Source of the DNA: Nocardia pseudovaccinii NBRC 100343
GTDB lineage: Bacteria; Actinomycetota; Actinomycetes; Mycobacteriales; Mycobacteriaceae
NCBI RefSeq assembly: GCF_001613225.1
Contig: NZ_BDBY01000015.1
Coordinates: forward strand, 1-55,635
Reading direction: 5' to 3'
DNA: 55,635 nt
Shown in pieces: positions 1-51,319 of the stretch. Position 1 is the stretch's first letter. Every line of letters begins with the position of its first letter. The notes under the pieces are model-generated. The model made no database searches. It saw only the letters and a program-made list of their open reading frames with translations, and had not been told where the DNA came from. The position numbers were made by a program, and so were the translations under genes.

Positions 1-139
1 CTCTGTGTCCAGCAAGGAACCGGTCGAGCTGCGGATTCTCGTCGTCAACGTCGTAGGCGTCCTTGCTTTCGAGGTGGAACGCTGAGCGCTCAGCTTGTCG
101 AAACAGATCCCAGAACGCTTCGCCTTGCAGCAGCCTCAC
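1..139 (-). CDS. DUF6879-type small protein, N-terminal part only
   Basis: The frame opens with GTG at 139 and runs off the left edge, so only about 46 residues are visible. The start reads VRLLQGEAFWDLFRQAERSA and continues into an acidic stretch with DVDDENPQLDRFL, which resembles the N-terminus of actinobacterial DUF6879 proteins (a conserved family of unknown biochemical role, often beside XRE regulators). An AAGGAAG ribosome binding site lies about 7 bases before GTG and decides the start. It overlaps the 3' end of the gene at 90-449 by 50 bases on the same strand, so the two are probably cotranscribed. Family assignment is by eye; the C-terminal half is outside the window. Confidence 0.65.
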   Translation of the reverse strand, partial: MRLLQGEAFWDLFRQAERSAFHLESKDAYDVDDENPQLDRFLAGHR

Positions 140-449
140 CGTAGAACTTCCTTTCTCGCCTCGGCACCTCGATTGCCGTTTCGTCCTCGGCTAGGTCGAG
201 TTGATCCAGCGTCTCAGCATCCGTAATCGGTCGGCCAGCGAGGGTGAATGTTCCCCGGCCAGTGTCGGTCATATTTGCCCCGACGAACGTATCCGGCTCA
301 GCGAATCCGAGTAGCAAGTGTGGAATCTCGATAGTGCCGAGGTAGTCGGTTTGCCACCCCTGGACGAGGTAGCTGTCTTGGTCGGTGGAGTACAACGTCG
401 GGCAATGGCCTTGTCCTGACCCGCCGCTGCCCAGGAACTCTACGCGCAT
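90..449 (-). CDS. Small conserved actinobacterial protein, partner of the DUF6879 gene
   Basis: A 119-residue protein of unknown function. The N-terminus (MRVEFLGSGGSGQGHCPTLY followed by STDQDSYLVQGW) matches a type of small actinobacterial protein that I recall sitting beside DUF6879/XRE genes. The usual C-terminal pattern, a predicted DAETLDQLDLAEDETAIEVP stretch, is also present. No signal peptide or membrane segment is visible. The ATG at 449 has a GGGAG element about 8 bases upstream. The 3' end overlaps the next gene by 50 bases, suggesting coupled translation. Function unknown; the pair may be regulatory, but that is only context. Confidence 0.7.
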   Translation of the reverse strand: MRVEFLGSGGSGQGHCPTLYSTDQDSYLVQGWQTDYLGTIEIPHLLLGFAEPDTFVGANMTDTGRGTFTLAGRPITDAETLDQLDLAEDETAIEVPRRERKFYGEAAARRSVLGSVSTS

Positions 450-670
450 GATCTTGGCTCCCGTCTAGGAGTGTGACCGTGTGTGACACCCCCACAGGCA
501 ATGGTGCCCCATTTCGACTGACTATTTCGCCGATAAACCAAACTTTGTCAAGTTCCGTCAAATTACTAGCAGCTACGGTTATGGGCTCCCTAGCGTCTGA
601 GCTGGCCCCCGTGACATGTGACGCCAACCGGTCACGGGGCGCCTTCCAACACCGGACTACAGGAGTCGAG
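450..670. promoter_or_regulatory. Divergent intergenic region with hairpin
   Basis: About 220 bases separate the minus-strand pair from the plus-strand small genes. On the minus strand a perfect TTGACA occurs at 551-546, preceded by a second TTGACG, but no convincing -10 follows, so the promoter is only a candidate. On the plus strand a 9-bp inverted repeat (CCCCGTGAC at 607-615, GTCACGGGG at 631-639, 15-nt loop) lies about 30 bases before the gene at 671 and could be an operator or leader hairpin. No longer reading frame in the region has a plausible start. Confidence 0.3.
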
Positions 671-904
671 ATGGACAGGTGCACACGACTGTTCGTGTTC
701 CCAGGCGGGTTGTTGGAGGTCGCCGATTACGGCGACGAAAATGACGGTCCGGGTGTGTACCTGGAGTTGCCGACTCCAGCCGATCGTGTGCTATCGCAAC
801 GGGTTCCGGGTGCTGCCGTCGTGGATCACCGCGTCAGCCCTGTCGAACCTGCCGACGCCGAGACGTGCGCCACGGTGCTGCGGCTGCTCCAAGATCTGCC
901 GTGA
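671..904 (+). CDS. Hypothetical 77-residue protein
   Basis: I do not recognise this protein. It begins MDRCTRLFVFPGGLLEVADY and is an acidic soluble polypeptide without membrane segments. The frame is open further upstream, but the ATG at 671 has AGGAG at 661-665 and coding-like composition starts there, so I choose it. Its stop overlaps the next start (GTGA at 901-904), indicating translational coupling with the membrane microprotein that follows. Confidence 0.6.
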   Translation: MDRCTRLFVFPGGLLEVADYGDENDGPGVYLELPTPADRVLSQRVPGAAVVDHRVSPVEPADAETCATVLRLLQDLP

Positions 905-1071
905 TCGTGCTCGGCTGGGTTGTCGCGATCGGACTACCGCTGGCGGTGACGGTCGGAGTGATCGTGTGGCCGGAACAGACTCCGAAGAACCAGTCCGTCA
1001 GGGGAATCCGCGAACGGATCGAATGTGAGGACGCGGACGGGATGAGGTCCGACGCATCAGGGGAGTACTGA
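901..1071 (+). CDS. Single-pass membrane microprotein
   Basis: A 56-residue frame starting with GTG at 901, overlapping the preceding stop by four bases (GTGA). Residues 1 to about 24 (VIVLGWVVAIGLPLAVTVGV and following) form one hydrophobic helix; the rest is charged (RGIRERIECEDADG). This looks like an N-terminal membrane anchor with a short soluble tail. A longer frame from 865 exists, but it would overlap the upstream gene by 40 bases and lacks a ribosome binding site. Function unknown; coupling suggests it works with the 77-residue protein. Confidence 0.5.
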   Translation: MIVLGWVVAIGLPLAVTVGVIVWPEQTPKNQSVRGIRERIECEDADGMRSDASGEY

Positions 1072-1147
1072 TCAGCTCCGGTCGGTCAGCCACTCGAAAT
1101 GGGAAAAACATTGCGTAACAGTATTTCTCGACTCGTGAGGAAGAATC

Positions 1148-1495
1148 ATGCGAAACCTAGTGACCCGGTCCGTAGTCATTCTCGGTATCGGCCTATCGGC
1201 CGGTCTGCCCGCCACTCCGAGCGCGCCCGCTGCAACGCTCGCGGCGGCGCACTGCACGAAGGCTGTCGTGCAGGTCAACGGCGTAGACAAAGCCGCCTGT
1301 GATGCCCACTACTACAACTACCTTGTGCCGGAATGCAATAAGCGCAGGTCGGCCGCCTGCATGCAAGCTGCGAACCAGTGGTATGCGGACTGTCTCTCCG
1401 GGAAGGTTCCGCCGCCGTGCGGGTGTGTGTCAGATCCCATGCGTCCGGAGAACTACGGACCAGACACACCCGCCGTTCTCGGGACGGCCGGATAG
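1148..1495 (+). CDS. Secreted cysteine-rich small protein
   Basis: A 115-residue protein with a clear Sec signal peptide: basic start MRNLVTRS, hydrophobic core VVILGIGLSAGLPATPSA, likely cleavage near the AAA before HCTK. The mature part is about 80 residues with seven cysteines, including a CGC motif near the C-terminus, implying disulfide bonds after export. GAGGAA at 1137-1142 is well spaced from the ATG. I do not recognise a family. It is probably cotranscribed with the gene at 1505, nine bases downstream. Confidence 0.7.
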   Translation: MRNLVTRSVVILGIGLSAGLPATPSAPAATLAAAHCTKAVVQVNGVDKAACDAHYYNYLVPECNKRRSAACMQAANQWYADCLSGKVPPPCGCVSDPMRPENYGPDTPAVLGTAG

Positions 1496-1504
1496 GATGC
1501 GGCC

Positions 1505-1795
1505 ATGGCGATGACCTGGGAGCTTGGGGAACCGATCGCGACCCGCGAACTCCGCAAGGGGGACGATCCCGTGGTCGTCACGTTCGGGAAGCCGACGCCA
1601 TCCGAAGGCGGTTCTTACTCATGCCCCGTCCGGATCGAAGGCATAGAGGCAGAGCCCTTGACCCGGGCTATCTTCGGTGTGGATGCGGTACAGGCCCTTA
1701 TCGAGGCGATGACATTCGCGGGTCGTCTGCTCGAAGCCAACGAAGGCGAGTACACGTTCCTCGGGGAATCCGACCTCGGATTTCCGCGAAGCTGA
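1505..1795 (+). CDS. DUF6968-like small protein
   Basis: A 96-residue soluble protein. The pattern GEPIATRELRKGDDPVVVTF, then YSCPVRIEGI and FGVDAVQALIEAM, resembles the DUF6968 family of small actinobacterial proteins of unknown function. Length and order of these blocks fit the family as I know it. It follows the secreted protein closely and is the last gene before a strong intrinsic terminator at 1815-1843. Confidence 0.65.
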   Translation: MAMTWELGEPIATRELRKGDDPVVVTFGKPTPSEGGSYSCPVRIEGIEAEPLTRAIFGVDAVQALIEAMTFAGRLLEANEGEYTFLGESDLGFPRS

Positions 1796-1814
1796 GACAG
1801 AGCCGCAGATACGC

Positions 1815-1843
1815 AAACCCCCGACCGATCGGTCGGGGGTTTT
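1815..1843 (+). terminator. Rho-independent terminator
   Basis: A perfect 28-bp palindrome (arms 1815-1828 and 1829-1842, centre CGATCG) with five consecutive C/G pairs at the stem base and a T run at 1840-1843. It lies 20 bases after the stop of the gene at 1505-1795. Being symmetric, it could also stop transcription arriving from the NRPS side. Confidence 0.85.
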
Positions 1844-1887
1844 CTGTTGTGCATCGAGACGGCGGTCGGTAGTAGAACCGGAAAGAT

Positions 1888-1927
1888 AAGAGCCCCGCAC
1901 CTTCATCTTTCGAGGTGCGGGGCTCTT
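1888..1927 (-). terminator. Terminator hairpin of the NRPS gene
   Basis: A perfect 15-bp inverted repeat (1888-1902 and 1913-1927) with a 10-nt loop, starting 29 bases after the NRPS stop codon. Read on the minus strand it is followed by TATCTTTCC, a weak T-rich tail. Stem stability and position support termination of the 44-kb transcript. Confidence 0.75.
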
Positions 1928-1955
1928 ACCTTCGTGTACCGCCGGGTGGTCTCGG

Positions 1956-45953
<43,998 letters not shown>

Positions 45954-46223
45954 CTATACCAGCGTGGCGCCTGTGTTCCCGCGTTCAGTTCTCATCAATC
46001 AAGCAAAAATGTTCATTGGCACTATCTGCCCGTCAGGCCGAGCTTGTTACATGGGCGCGACCATGCCCGCCACCCACCGACCGGCTCCGCCGGGAAGTTC
46101 AATGCAGATCACCGAAACAATCTACCGTCGCCCTCGCCAGCCGACCAATCAGCTCTCATAGCCGGGAAACATCAGCCCTGGCAGGGGGATCATCGCAAGT
46201 TTGCTGGGTGACTGTCACCGATC
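45954..46223 (-). promoter_or_regulatory. Probable promoter region of the NRPS
   Basis: 270 bases between cobM and the NRPS start, unusually AT-rich next to the NRPS for this genome. A candidate promoter on the minus strand is TTGGTC (46148-46143), 18-bp spacer, TAGATT (46124-46119), which would give a leader of about 160 nt. A TATAG directly abuts the GTG at 45953, and CCGGC-TCC-GCCGG forms a short hairpin at 46081-46093. No regulator operator that I recognise is visible. No convincing cobM terminator is seen, so readthrough from the upstream genes is possible. Confidence 0.35.
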
Positions 46224-46988
46224 TCACACTGCTTGCGAAGGTCGGTGTCGGGCGCGGGCCGGGTCGTAGAGATGGGACTGGGTACAGGACAGATTCGGGG
46301 TGAGGGCGCGGCCGACGAGGATGACGGCGGCTTGGCGCAGACCCGCGGATTCGACCTGGTCGGCGATATCGGTGAGGGTGCCGCGCAGGACCAGTTGGCC
46401 GGGTTGGCTGGCTCGGTAGACCACGGCGGCCGGGCAGTCGGCGCCGTAGGCGGGGACCAACTCGGCTGCCAGTGGGCGGATTCGGGTGATGGCCAGGTGC
46501 AGCACCAGCGTGGCCTGCGTCCGGGCGAAGTTCGCGAGAGCCTCGGACTCGGGCATGGCCGTGGATCGGGCCTGGGTGCGGGTGAGGACCACCGATTGGA
46601 CCACTTCGGGGACGGTCAACTCGGTGCCGAGCAGGGCGGCCGCGGCGGCATAGGCGGGGACGCCGGGGGTGATGTCCCACGGCACGTCCGCGGCGTCGAG
46701 GCGGCGGGTTTGTTCGGTGAGAGCCGAATATATGGATGGGTCGCCCGAGCACAGGCGCGCGACATCCTTACCGGAGCGGTGCGCGCGCACCAGGTGCTCG
46801 GTGATCTGGTCGATGTCCAGGTGCTGAGTATCGATCAGTTCGGTATCGGGAGCGCAGTGCGCGAGCACCTCGGGGTCCAGGTAGGTGCCCGCGTAGAGGC
46901 AGACCGGGGCGGCGCGCAGCAGTTCGACCGCGCGGACGGTCAGCAGGTCCGCGGCGCCCGGCCCGGCCCCGATGAAATGCACGGTCAT
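46224..46988 (-). CDS. cobM: Precorrin-4 C(11)-methyltransferase CobM
   Basis: A 254-residue SAM-dependent methyltransferase of the aerobic cobalamin pathway; it methylates C-11 of precorrin-4 to give precorrin-5. The N-terminal VHFIGAGPGAADLLTVRA is the family's SAM-binding signature. LCSGDPSIYSA, ITPGVPAYAAAAALLGTELT and the VVLTRTQARSTAMPESE block are specific to CobM. Length is normal. The start ATG at 46988 has only a weak ribosome binding site. It lies 16 bases after the PPOX gene and is probably cotranscribed with it. No other cob gene is in the window, so it is separated from most of its pathway here. Confidence 0.93.
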   Translation of the reverse strand: MTVHFIGAGPGAADLLTVRAVELLRAAPVCLYAGTYLDPEVLAHCAPDTELIDTQHLDIDQITEHLVRAHRSGKDVARLCSGDPSIYSALTEQTRRLDAADVPWDITPGVPAYAAAAALLGTELTVPEVVQSVVLTRTQARSTAMPESEALANFARTQATLVLHLAITRIRPLAAELVPAYGADCPAAVVYRASQPGQLVLRGTLTDIADQVESAGLRQAAVILVGRALTPNLSCTQSHLYDPARARHRPSQAV

Positions 46989-47004
46989 GCGGGTGAGTGT
47001 AGGG

Positions 47005-47430
47005 CTAGGCCGTCGCGTCGAAGTGGGCGATCACCTTGGACGGGCGCACCCGGACCACCAGTTCCCCCGGGACGCCGTTGCGCTTGCCGAATTCCTCGGC
47101 CCGATCCGCGCCCATATAGCGGCCGCCGATCTCGGTGGCGGTGCGCAGGAGTTCCTCGGGATCCTCGGACAGGGTCACGGTGCCCTGGATCTGAATGGAC
47201 GAATACGGCGCTTCCTCGAGGTCGACCACCACCGCGATGCGTGGGTCGCGGGCGAAGGCCTTGCCCTTGGCCGTGCCCTTGCCGGTATTGAAGACCAGCT
47301 CGTCGCCCTCGAGGACGAACCACACCGGGGTCACGATCGGGCGTCCGTCGGCGCCCACCAGTGCGACCTTTGCGGTTCGCGTGCCATGAGAGAGGAATTC
47401 GCGCACCGCGGGATCCGAAAGTGAGGCCAT
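47005..47430 (-). CDS. PPOX-fold F420- or FMN-dependent oxidoreductase
   Basis: A 141-residue split-barrel protein of the pyridoxamine 5'-phosphate oxidase superfamily, actinobacterial TIGR03618-like type. Visible features are TAKVALVGADGRPIVTPVWF, then LVFNTGKGTAKGKAFARDPR and the VVVDLEEAPYSSIQIQGTV strand. These follow the cofactor-binding pattern of small deazaflavin-dependent reductases. Length is typical. GAGGG immediately precedes the ATG at 47430. Substrate unknown. It sits between the two-component system and cobM on the same strand. Confidence 0.85.
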   Translation of the reverse strand: MASLSDPAVREFLSHGTRTAKVALVGADGRPIVTPVWFVLEGDELVFNTGKGTAKGKAFARDPRIAVVVDLEEAPYSSIQIQGTVTLSEDPEELLRTATEIGGRYMGADRAEEFGKRNGVPGELVVRVRPSKVIAHFDATA

Positions 47431-47496
47431 CCCTCAACCCTAGGTCCATATCGCGCGCCGACCGCGCCGACGGGCCGCAATACTGCCTGTGGCTGT

Positions 47497-48114
47497 TCAG
47501 ATGGCGCCTTGTTCGCGGGCGCGTGCGACGGCGGAGGTGCGCGAGCGGACGCCGAGCTTGGCGTAGATGTGCACGAGGTGGGATTTGACGGTGGTTTCGC
47601 TGAGGAACAGCTCCTTGGCGATCTCCCGGTTCGAACTGCCGTCGGCCACCAGCCGCAGCACCTCGATTTCGCGCGGGCTCAGAGTGGTGTCGGCGCGGCG
47701 AACGCGGATCATCAGTTTGGAGGCCACCGCGGGCGACAGCACGCTCTCCCCCGCGGCCGCCGACCGCACCGCCGCGAGCAGTTCCACCGGCGGGGTGTCC
47801 TTGAGGATGTAGCCGCTGGCCCCGGCCTCGATGGCGCTGAGGATATCGGCATCGGTGTCGTAGTTGGTGACGACCAGGACATTGGGCGGCTGTGCGAGGG
47901 CACGCAACTCGGCGGTCGCATCGACGCCGGAGCGGCCCGGGCCGAAGCTGAGATCCATCAGCACCAGATCGACCGGGGTGCTGGTGCAGAAGGCCACGGC
48001 GGCCTCGGCGGTCGGTGCGTCGCCGACGACGGTGATGTCGGGATTGCTCTCCAGTAGTGCGCGCAGACCCGCGCGCACGATGGCGTGGTCGTCGGCCAGC
48101 AGGAGGCGGATCAT
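47497..48114 (-). CDS. NarL/LuxR-family response regulator
   Basis: A 205-residue two-component response regulator. The receiver domain has the acidic pair D8-D9, phospho-acceptor D54 in LVLMDLS, and a conserved lysine in ILKDTPP. The C-terminal LuxR-type helix-turn-helix is clear (LSPREIEVLRLVADGSSNRE, then IAKELFLSETTVKSHLVHIY). The start overlaps the kinase stop by four bases (ATGA), so the two are translated together. Likely targets are the divergent ABC genes at 49.4 kb and perhaps its own operon; whether it affects the NRPS is unknown. Confidence 0.93.
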   Translation of the reverse strand: MIRLLLADDHAIVRAGLRALLESNPDITVVGDAPTAEAAVAFCTSTPVDLVLMDLSFGPGRSGVDATAELRALAQPPNVLVVTNYDTDADILSAIEAGASGYILKDTPPVELLAAVRSAAAGESVLSPAVASKLMIRVRRADTTLSPREIEVLRLVADGSSNREIAKELFLSETTVKSHLVHIYAKLGVRSRTSAVARAREQGAI

Positions 48115-49313
48115 GCGTGGGGCTCCTGGTAGGTTGCGCCGGAACAGGATTCGGCGGATGCGGGCTCCAGTGGAAACGAGACGGTGACCGCGGTGTGGCC
48201 CGGCTCTGACTCGACCGCCATTGTGCCGCCCTGTTGTTCGACGCGACTGCGCATAGCGGCCAACCCGAAGGTGCCCGTCGGGGCGCGATCGAGCACAGCG
48301 GGATCGATGCCCATGCCGTCGTCGACCACGTCGAGGTACACATCGGTATCGGCGTAGGTCAGGGTCAATCGCATCCGGCTCGCGCCCGCGTGGCGCACCA
48401 CGTTCGAGACCGCCCCCTGCGCGATCCGAACAAGTGCCGCCTCGACGGGCATCGGCAGACGCTCAGGGAGGCCCTCGACGACCATCTGGGTGAGCAGTCC
48501 CGGAGCCTCGGCGCGTTGACAAATGCGCTCGAGCGCCTGCGCGAGGCTCTGCCCCTCCAGGGCGGCGGGGGTCAATTCCGCTATCAGCCTTCGGGTTTCG
48601 GCCAGATTCTCGGCAGCTGTCTCGCGGGCCAGCCGAATCTGTTGCAGCGCAGGATGATCCGGTGCCGACTGCTCGGCGGCGTGCAGCAGCAGCTGGATGC
48701 TGCTCAACCCCTGCGCGACGGTGTCGTGGATTTCCTGCGCCAGCCGTTCGCGCTCGGCCAATTTGCCCGCGGTGCGCTCCTGTTCGGCGAGAGTCGCTCG
48801 GGTGCTGAGCAATTCGTCGATCAGGCGCTGACGTTCGGCGGATTCGCGGAACAGCGCCTGGTAGCCGAGCCCGATCCCCACCGCGACGGCCGCGCCGATA
48901 ATCGGGCCGATCGCACCCGCCACCGACCAGCCGCGATGCACCCCGAAACCGATCACCGCGACCACCGTGGCCGCACCGACCGCGAACAGGCTCCACGGCC
49001 GTGGCAGCAGGTGCAGGTAGAGGAAGAACACGCCGAATGCGAGGTATCCGGCATCGGGTGCGAGCACCACGAGGCCGAGCCACAGCACCGTAAGCGCCGC
49101 CAACCAGATGCGGATGCCCGCCGGGCGGCGGCCGACCAGCGCACCGGCGAAGTACACGGCCAAGAACGCCACGGTCAGCGTGAGGACGCCGAGCGGATGT
49201 CCGGCGCCCGGCAGCAGTGCACGCATCGCGACCACCACGGCCAGCGTCGTCACCAGCACATGCGGCCCCAACCGCAGCGCGGTGAAGACAGGCGTGAACG
49301 GCGACGAATGCAC
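48111..49313 (-). CDS. Membrane sensor histidine kinase, HisKA_3 type
   Basis: A 400-residue sensor kinase. Residues 1 to about 155 hold five or six hydrophobic helices with no large extracellular loop, suggesting an intramembrane sensor. A short coiled segment (RESAERQRLIDELLSTRATL) leads into the dimerisation domain, with the phospho-accepting His in LAQEIHDTVAQGLSSIQLLL. The ATPase domain shows NVVRHA, DDGMGIDP and GTFGLAAMRSRV. The start is GTG at 49313. It is paired with the regulator through an ATGA overlap and diverges from an ABC transporter; such kinases often sense envelope stress or peptides exported by the transporter. Confidence 0.92.
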   Translation of the reverse strand: MHSSPFTPVFTALRLGPHVLVTTLAVVVAMRALLPGAGHPLGVLTLTVAFLAVYFAGALVGRRPAGIRIWLAALTVLWLGLVVLAPDAGYLAFGVFFLYLHLLPRPWSLFAVGAATVVAVIGFGVHRGWSVAGAIGPIIGAAVAVGIGLGYQALFRESAERQRLIDELLSTRATLAEQERTAGKLAERERLAQEIHDTVAQGLSSIQLLLHAAEQSAPDHPALQQIRLARETAAENLAETRRLIAELTPAALEGQSLAQALERICQRAEAPGLLTQMVVEGLPERLPMPVEAALVRIAQGAVSNVVRHAGASRMRLTLTYADTDVYLDVVDDGMGIDPAVLDRAPTGTFGLAAMRSRVEQQGGTMAVESEPGHTAVTVSFPLEPASAESCSGATYQEPHA

Positions 49314-49443
49314 GTTGCCAGCTTATGTGCGGCTATCCGGGCGGCATCCATCGAAAGGCGTAAAACACCGACCAACCTTCGATCGGGGCGCATTCCTCCG
49401 CGTGCGCGATGGCATGGGTGCCGACGCGCGGCAGGGTGATGGC
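49314..49443. promoter_or_regulatory. Divergent promoter region, kinase versus ABC permease
   Basis: 130 bases between the two starts. An imperfect inverted repeat (TCGAAAGG at 49351-49358 and CCTTCGA at 49376-49382) sits in the middle and is a candidate site for the response regulator. No clear -35/-10 pair is visible on either strand. Confidence 0.3.
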
Positions 49444-50502
49444 ATGTTCGTCGCACTCCGGGATCTGCGAGCCGCACGCGGCCGTTTTCTGCTCATCACG
49501 CTGGTCGTCACCCTGGTGGCGCTGCTGGTGAGTTTCCTGAGCGGTCTCACCGCCGGACTCGCGCACCAGAACATCTCGGCCATCGAGGCGATCCACGCCG
49601 ATGCCATCGTCTTCGCCGATAACGGCGCGGATCCCTCCTTCGACACCTCCGCACTGACCGAGCGGCAGGTCGAGTCCTGGCGGGCGGCCGCGGGCTCCGT
49701 CGACCCGATCGGCATCAGCCGGGCGGAGAGCGCGGTGTCGGGTCAGGGTGCGACCAAACCCGCCCAGGTCGCGCTGTTCGGCACTACCGGAACCGCATTC
49801 GGCAACCGCGTCGCAACCGATTCGGGCACCGTCGTGCTCAGCACCGGCGCGGCCAAGGCCCTCGATGCCGTCGCCGGTGACACCGTCACGCTCGGCGCGG
49901 GCACCTTCCGGGTGGCCGCAGTCGAGGGCGACGACTGGTACAGCCACACCCCCGTCGTCTGGATGACGCCCGCCGACTGGCAATCGGTGAGCCCGCGCGG
50001 CGGCGCCGCCACAGTGCTCGCGATATCCGGCATCCCGAATATGGCTTCCGTCAACGCATCTGCGCACACGACCTCGACCAGCGTCTCCGGATCGCTGTCG
50101 GCATTGAGCTCCTACAAAGCCGAAAACGGTTCGCTGACCTTGATGACGGTGTTGCTGTTCGCCATTTCGGCCCTGGTGATCGGCGCATTCTTCACCGTGT
50201 GGACGGTGCAGCGCATGCCCGATATCGCGACCTTGAAGGCGCTCGGCGCGACATCCGGCGCACTGGTCCGCGACGCCCTCGCCCAAGCGGCGATCGTGCT
50301 GACCGCGGGTGTCACGGTCGGGCTCGGAATCACCGTAGCCGCAGCAACATTCACGGGCGACGCGCTGCCTTTCGTACTCAGCGTATCGACAACCCTGTTT
50401 CCCGCGGCGGCCCTGATCCTGCTCGGTCTGCTCGGCGCGGCCTTCGCCCTGCGCTTCTTGTTCACCACCGACCCGCTGACCGCACTCGGTGCGGCCCGCT
50501 GA
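49444..50502 (+). CDS. FtsX/MacB-like ABC transporter permease
   Basis: A 352-residue permease: one membrane helix at the N-terminus (GRFLLITLVVTLVALLVSFL), a large extracytoplasmic domain of about 200 residues, then three helices (MTVLLFAISALVIGAFFTVW, IVLTAGVTVGLGITVAAATF, and the last with ALILLGLLGAAFALRFLF). This is the standard MacB/FtsX topology. The coupling loop is QRMPDIATLKALGATSGAL. The frame is open further upstream, but that part overlaps the kinase antisense and is not coding-like. The ATG at 49444 starts the membrane anchor and fits family length. It pairs with the ATPase 16 bases downstream. Substrate unknown; lipid, peptide or antibiotic efflux is typical. Confidence 0.88.
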   Translation: MFVALRDLRAARGRFLLITLVVTLVALLVSFLSGLTAGLAHQNISAIEAIHADAIVFADNGADPSFDTSALTERQVESWRAAAGSVDPIGISRAESAVSGQGATKPAQVALFGTTGTAFGNRVATDSGTVVLSTGAAKALDAVAGDTVTLGAGTFRVAAVEGDDWYSHTPVVWMTPADWQSVSPRGGAATVLAISGIPNMASVNASAHTTSTSVSGSLSALSSYKAENGSLTLMTVLLFAISALVIGAFFTVWTVQRMPDIATLKALGATSGALVRDALAQAAIVLTAGVTVGLGITVAAATFTGDALPFVLSVSTTLFPAAALILLGLLGAAFALRFLFTTDPLTALGAAR

Positions 50503-50518
50503 CCGTTCGGAGACCTGC

Positions 50519-51265
50519 ATGACCACCGCAACCATGACGAAAACCGCTCTCACCGTGAGCGAAACAACCCTCACCTACCCGGACGGCGCGGGCCGCCTCA
50601 CCGCACTGAACCAGGTGAACCTGCACGTCACCGGAGGCACCATCGCCGCAATCACCGGCCCCTCCGGCTCCGGAAAATCCAGCCTCCTCGCCGTAGTCTC
50701 CACCCTGATCCGTCCAGACTCCGGCCGCATGGACCTCGAAACACCCAACGGCACAGTCGATCTCGCAACTCTCACCCGTCGCGAAGCCGCCGCCCTGCGC
50801 CGCTCGTGCATCGGCATCGTCTTCCAACAGCCGAACCTGATCCCCGCCTTGACCGCCGTCGAACAGCTAGAGGCCATGTCCCACCTCGGCCAGCGCCTGT
50901 TCACCTCCCCCTCCCGGCGCCGCGAAATCCACACCAAGGCAATGGAATTAATCGACGCCGTCGGCCTCGCCGACCAACACGCGAAACGCCCCGCGCAACT
51001 CTCCGGCGGCCAACGCCAACGCGTCAACATAGCCCGCGCCCTGATGAACGACCCGTCCCTCCTGGTCATCGACGAACCAACCAGCGCCCTCGACACCGAA
51101 CGCGGCACCGCCATAATCGAACTCATCCTCACCATGGCCCGCACACACGATGCCGCCACCCTCCTGGTAACCCATGACCACACCCACCTCCATCAAATGA
51201 ACGCCGTCTACCGCATGATCGACGGCACCCTCACCCTCGACCACACCGCAGGCCGAGCAGCTTGA
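50519..51265 (+). CDS. ABC transporter ATPase, MacB/LolD type
   Basis: A 248-residue ATP-binding subunit with Walker A GPSGSGKSS, Q-loop FQQPNLIPALTAVEQL, signature LSGGQRQRVNIARAL, Walker B LLVIDEPTSALD and switch His VTHDH. It energises the permease encoded just upstream. The ATG at 50519 is preceded by GGAG at 50509-50512. A longer frame from 50489 overlaps the permease stop and lacks such a site. Codon choice is noticeably richer in CAC/AAC/CCC than in the neighbours, but the gene is intact. A terminator follows. Confidence 0.93.
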   Translation: MTTATMTKTALTVSETTLTYPDGAGRLTALNQVNLHVTGGTIAAITGPSGSGKSSLLAVVSTLIRPDSGRMDLETPNGTVDLATLTRREAAALRRSCIGIVFQQPNLIPALTAVEQLEAMSHLGQRLFTSPSRRREIHTKAMELIDAVGLADQHAKRPAQLSGGQRQRVNIARALMNDPSLLVIDEPTSALDTERGTAIIELILTMARTHDAATLLVTHDHTHLHQMNAVYRMIDGTLTLDHTAGRAA

Positions 51266-51267
51266 AA

Positions 51268-51290
51268 CCTGCACCCTTGCAGGGATTTTT
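51268..51290 (+). terminator. Rho-independent terminator of the ABC operon
   Basis: Stem CCTGCA (51268-51273), loop CCCT, TGCAGG (51278-51283), then GATTTTT. It begins three bases after the ATPase stop codon. Confidence 0.6.
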
Positions 51291-51319
51291 CTGTCGGTGG
51301 CCGACGCTAACGTGCAGGC

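Noticed and set aside
298..684. A 128-codon minus-strand frame across the divergent spacer
   Set aside because: It covers the spacer and parts of two better supported genes in other frames and resembles no family.
1888..1927. A mobile-element end or attachment site at the strong inverted repeat
   Set aside because: It is followed by no transposase and lies exactly where an NRPS terminator is expected.
46081..46093. The CCGGC-TCC-GCCGG hairpin as a cobM terminator
   Set aside because: It is about 130 bases past the cobM stop and has no T run; more likely a repeat fragment.
46156..46752. Alternative minus-strand frame of 198 codons within cobM
   Set aside because: Pro/Arg/His-rich shadow of cobM, whose own frame matches the family along its full length.
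49108..49443. N-terminal extension of the ABC permease frame back to 49108
   Set aside because: It runs antisense through the histidine kinase gene, is Ser/Thr/Arg-rich without family features, and the membrane anchor starts exactly at the ATG at 49444.
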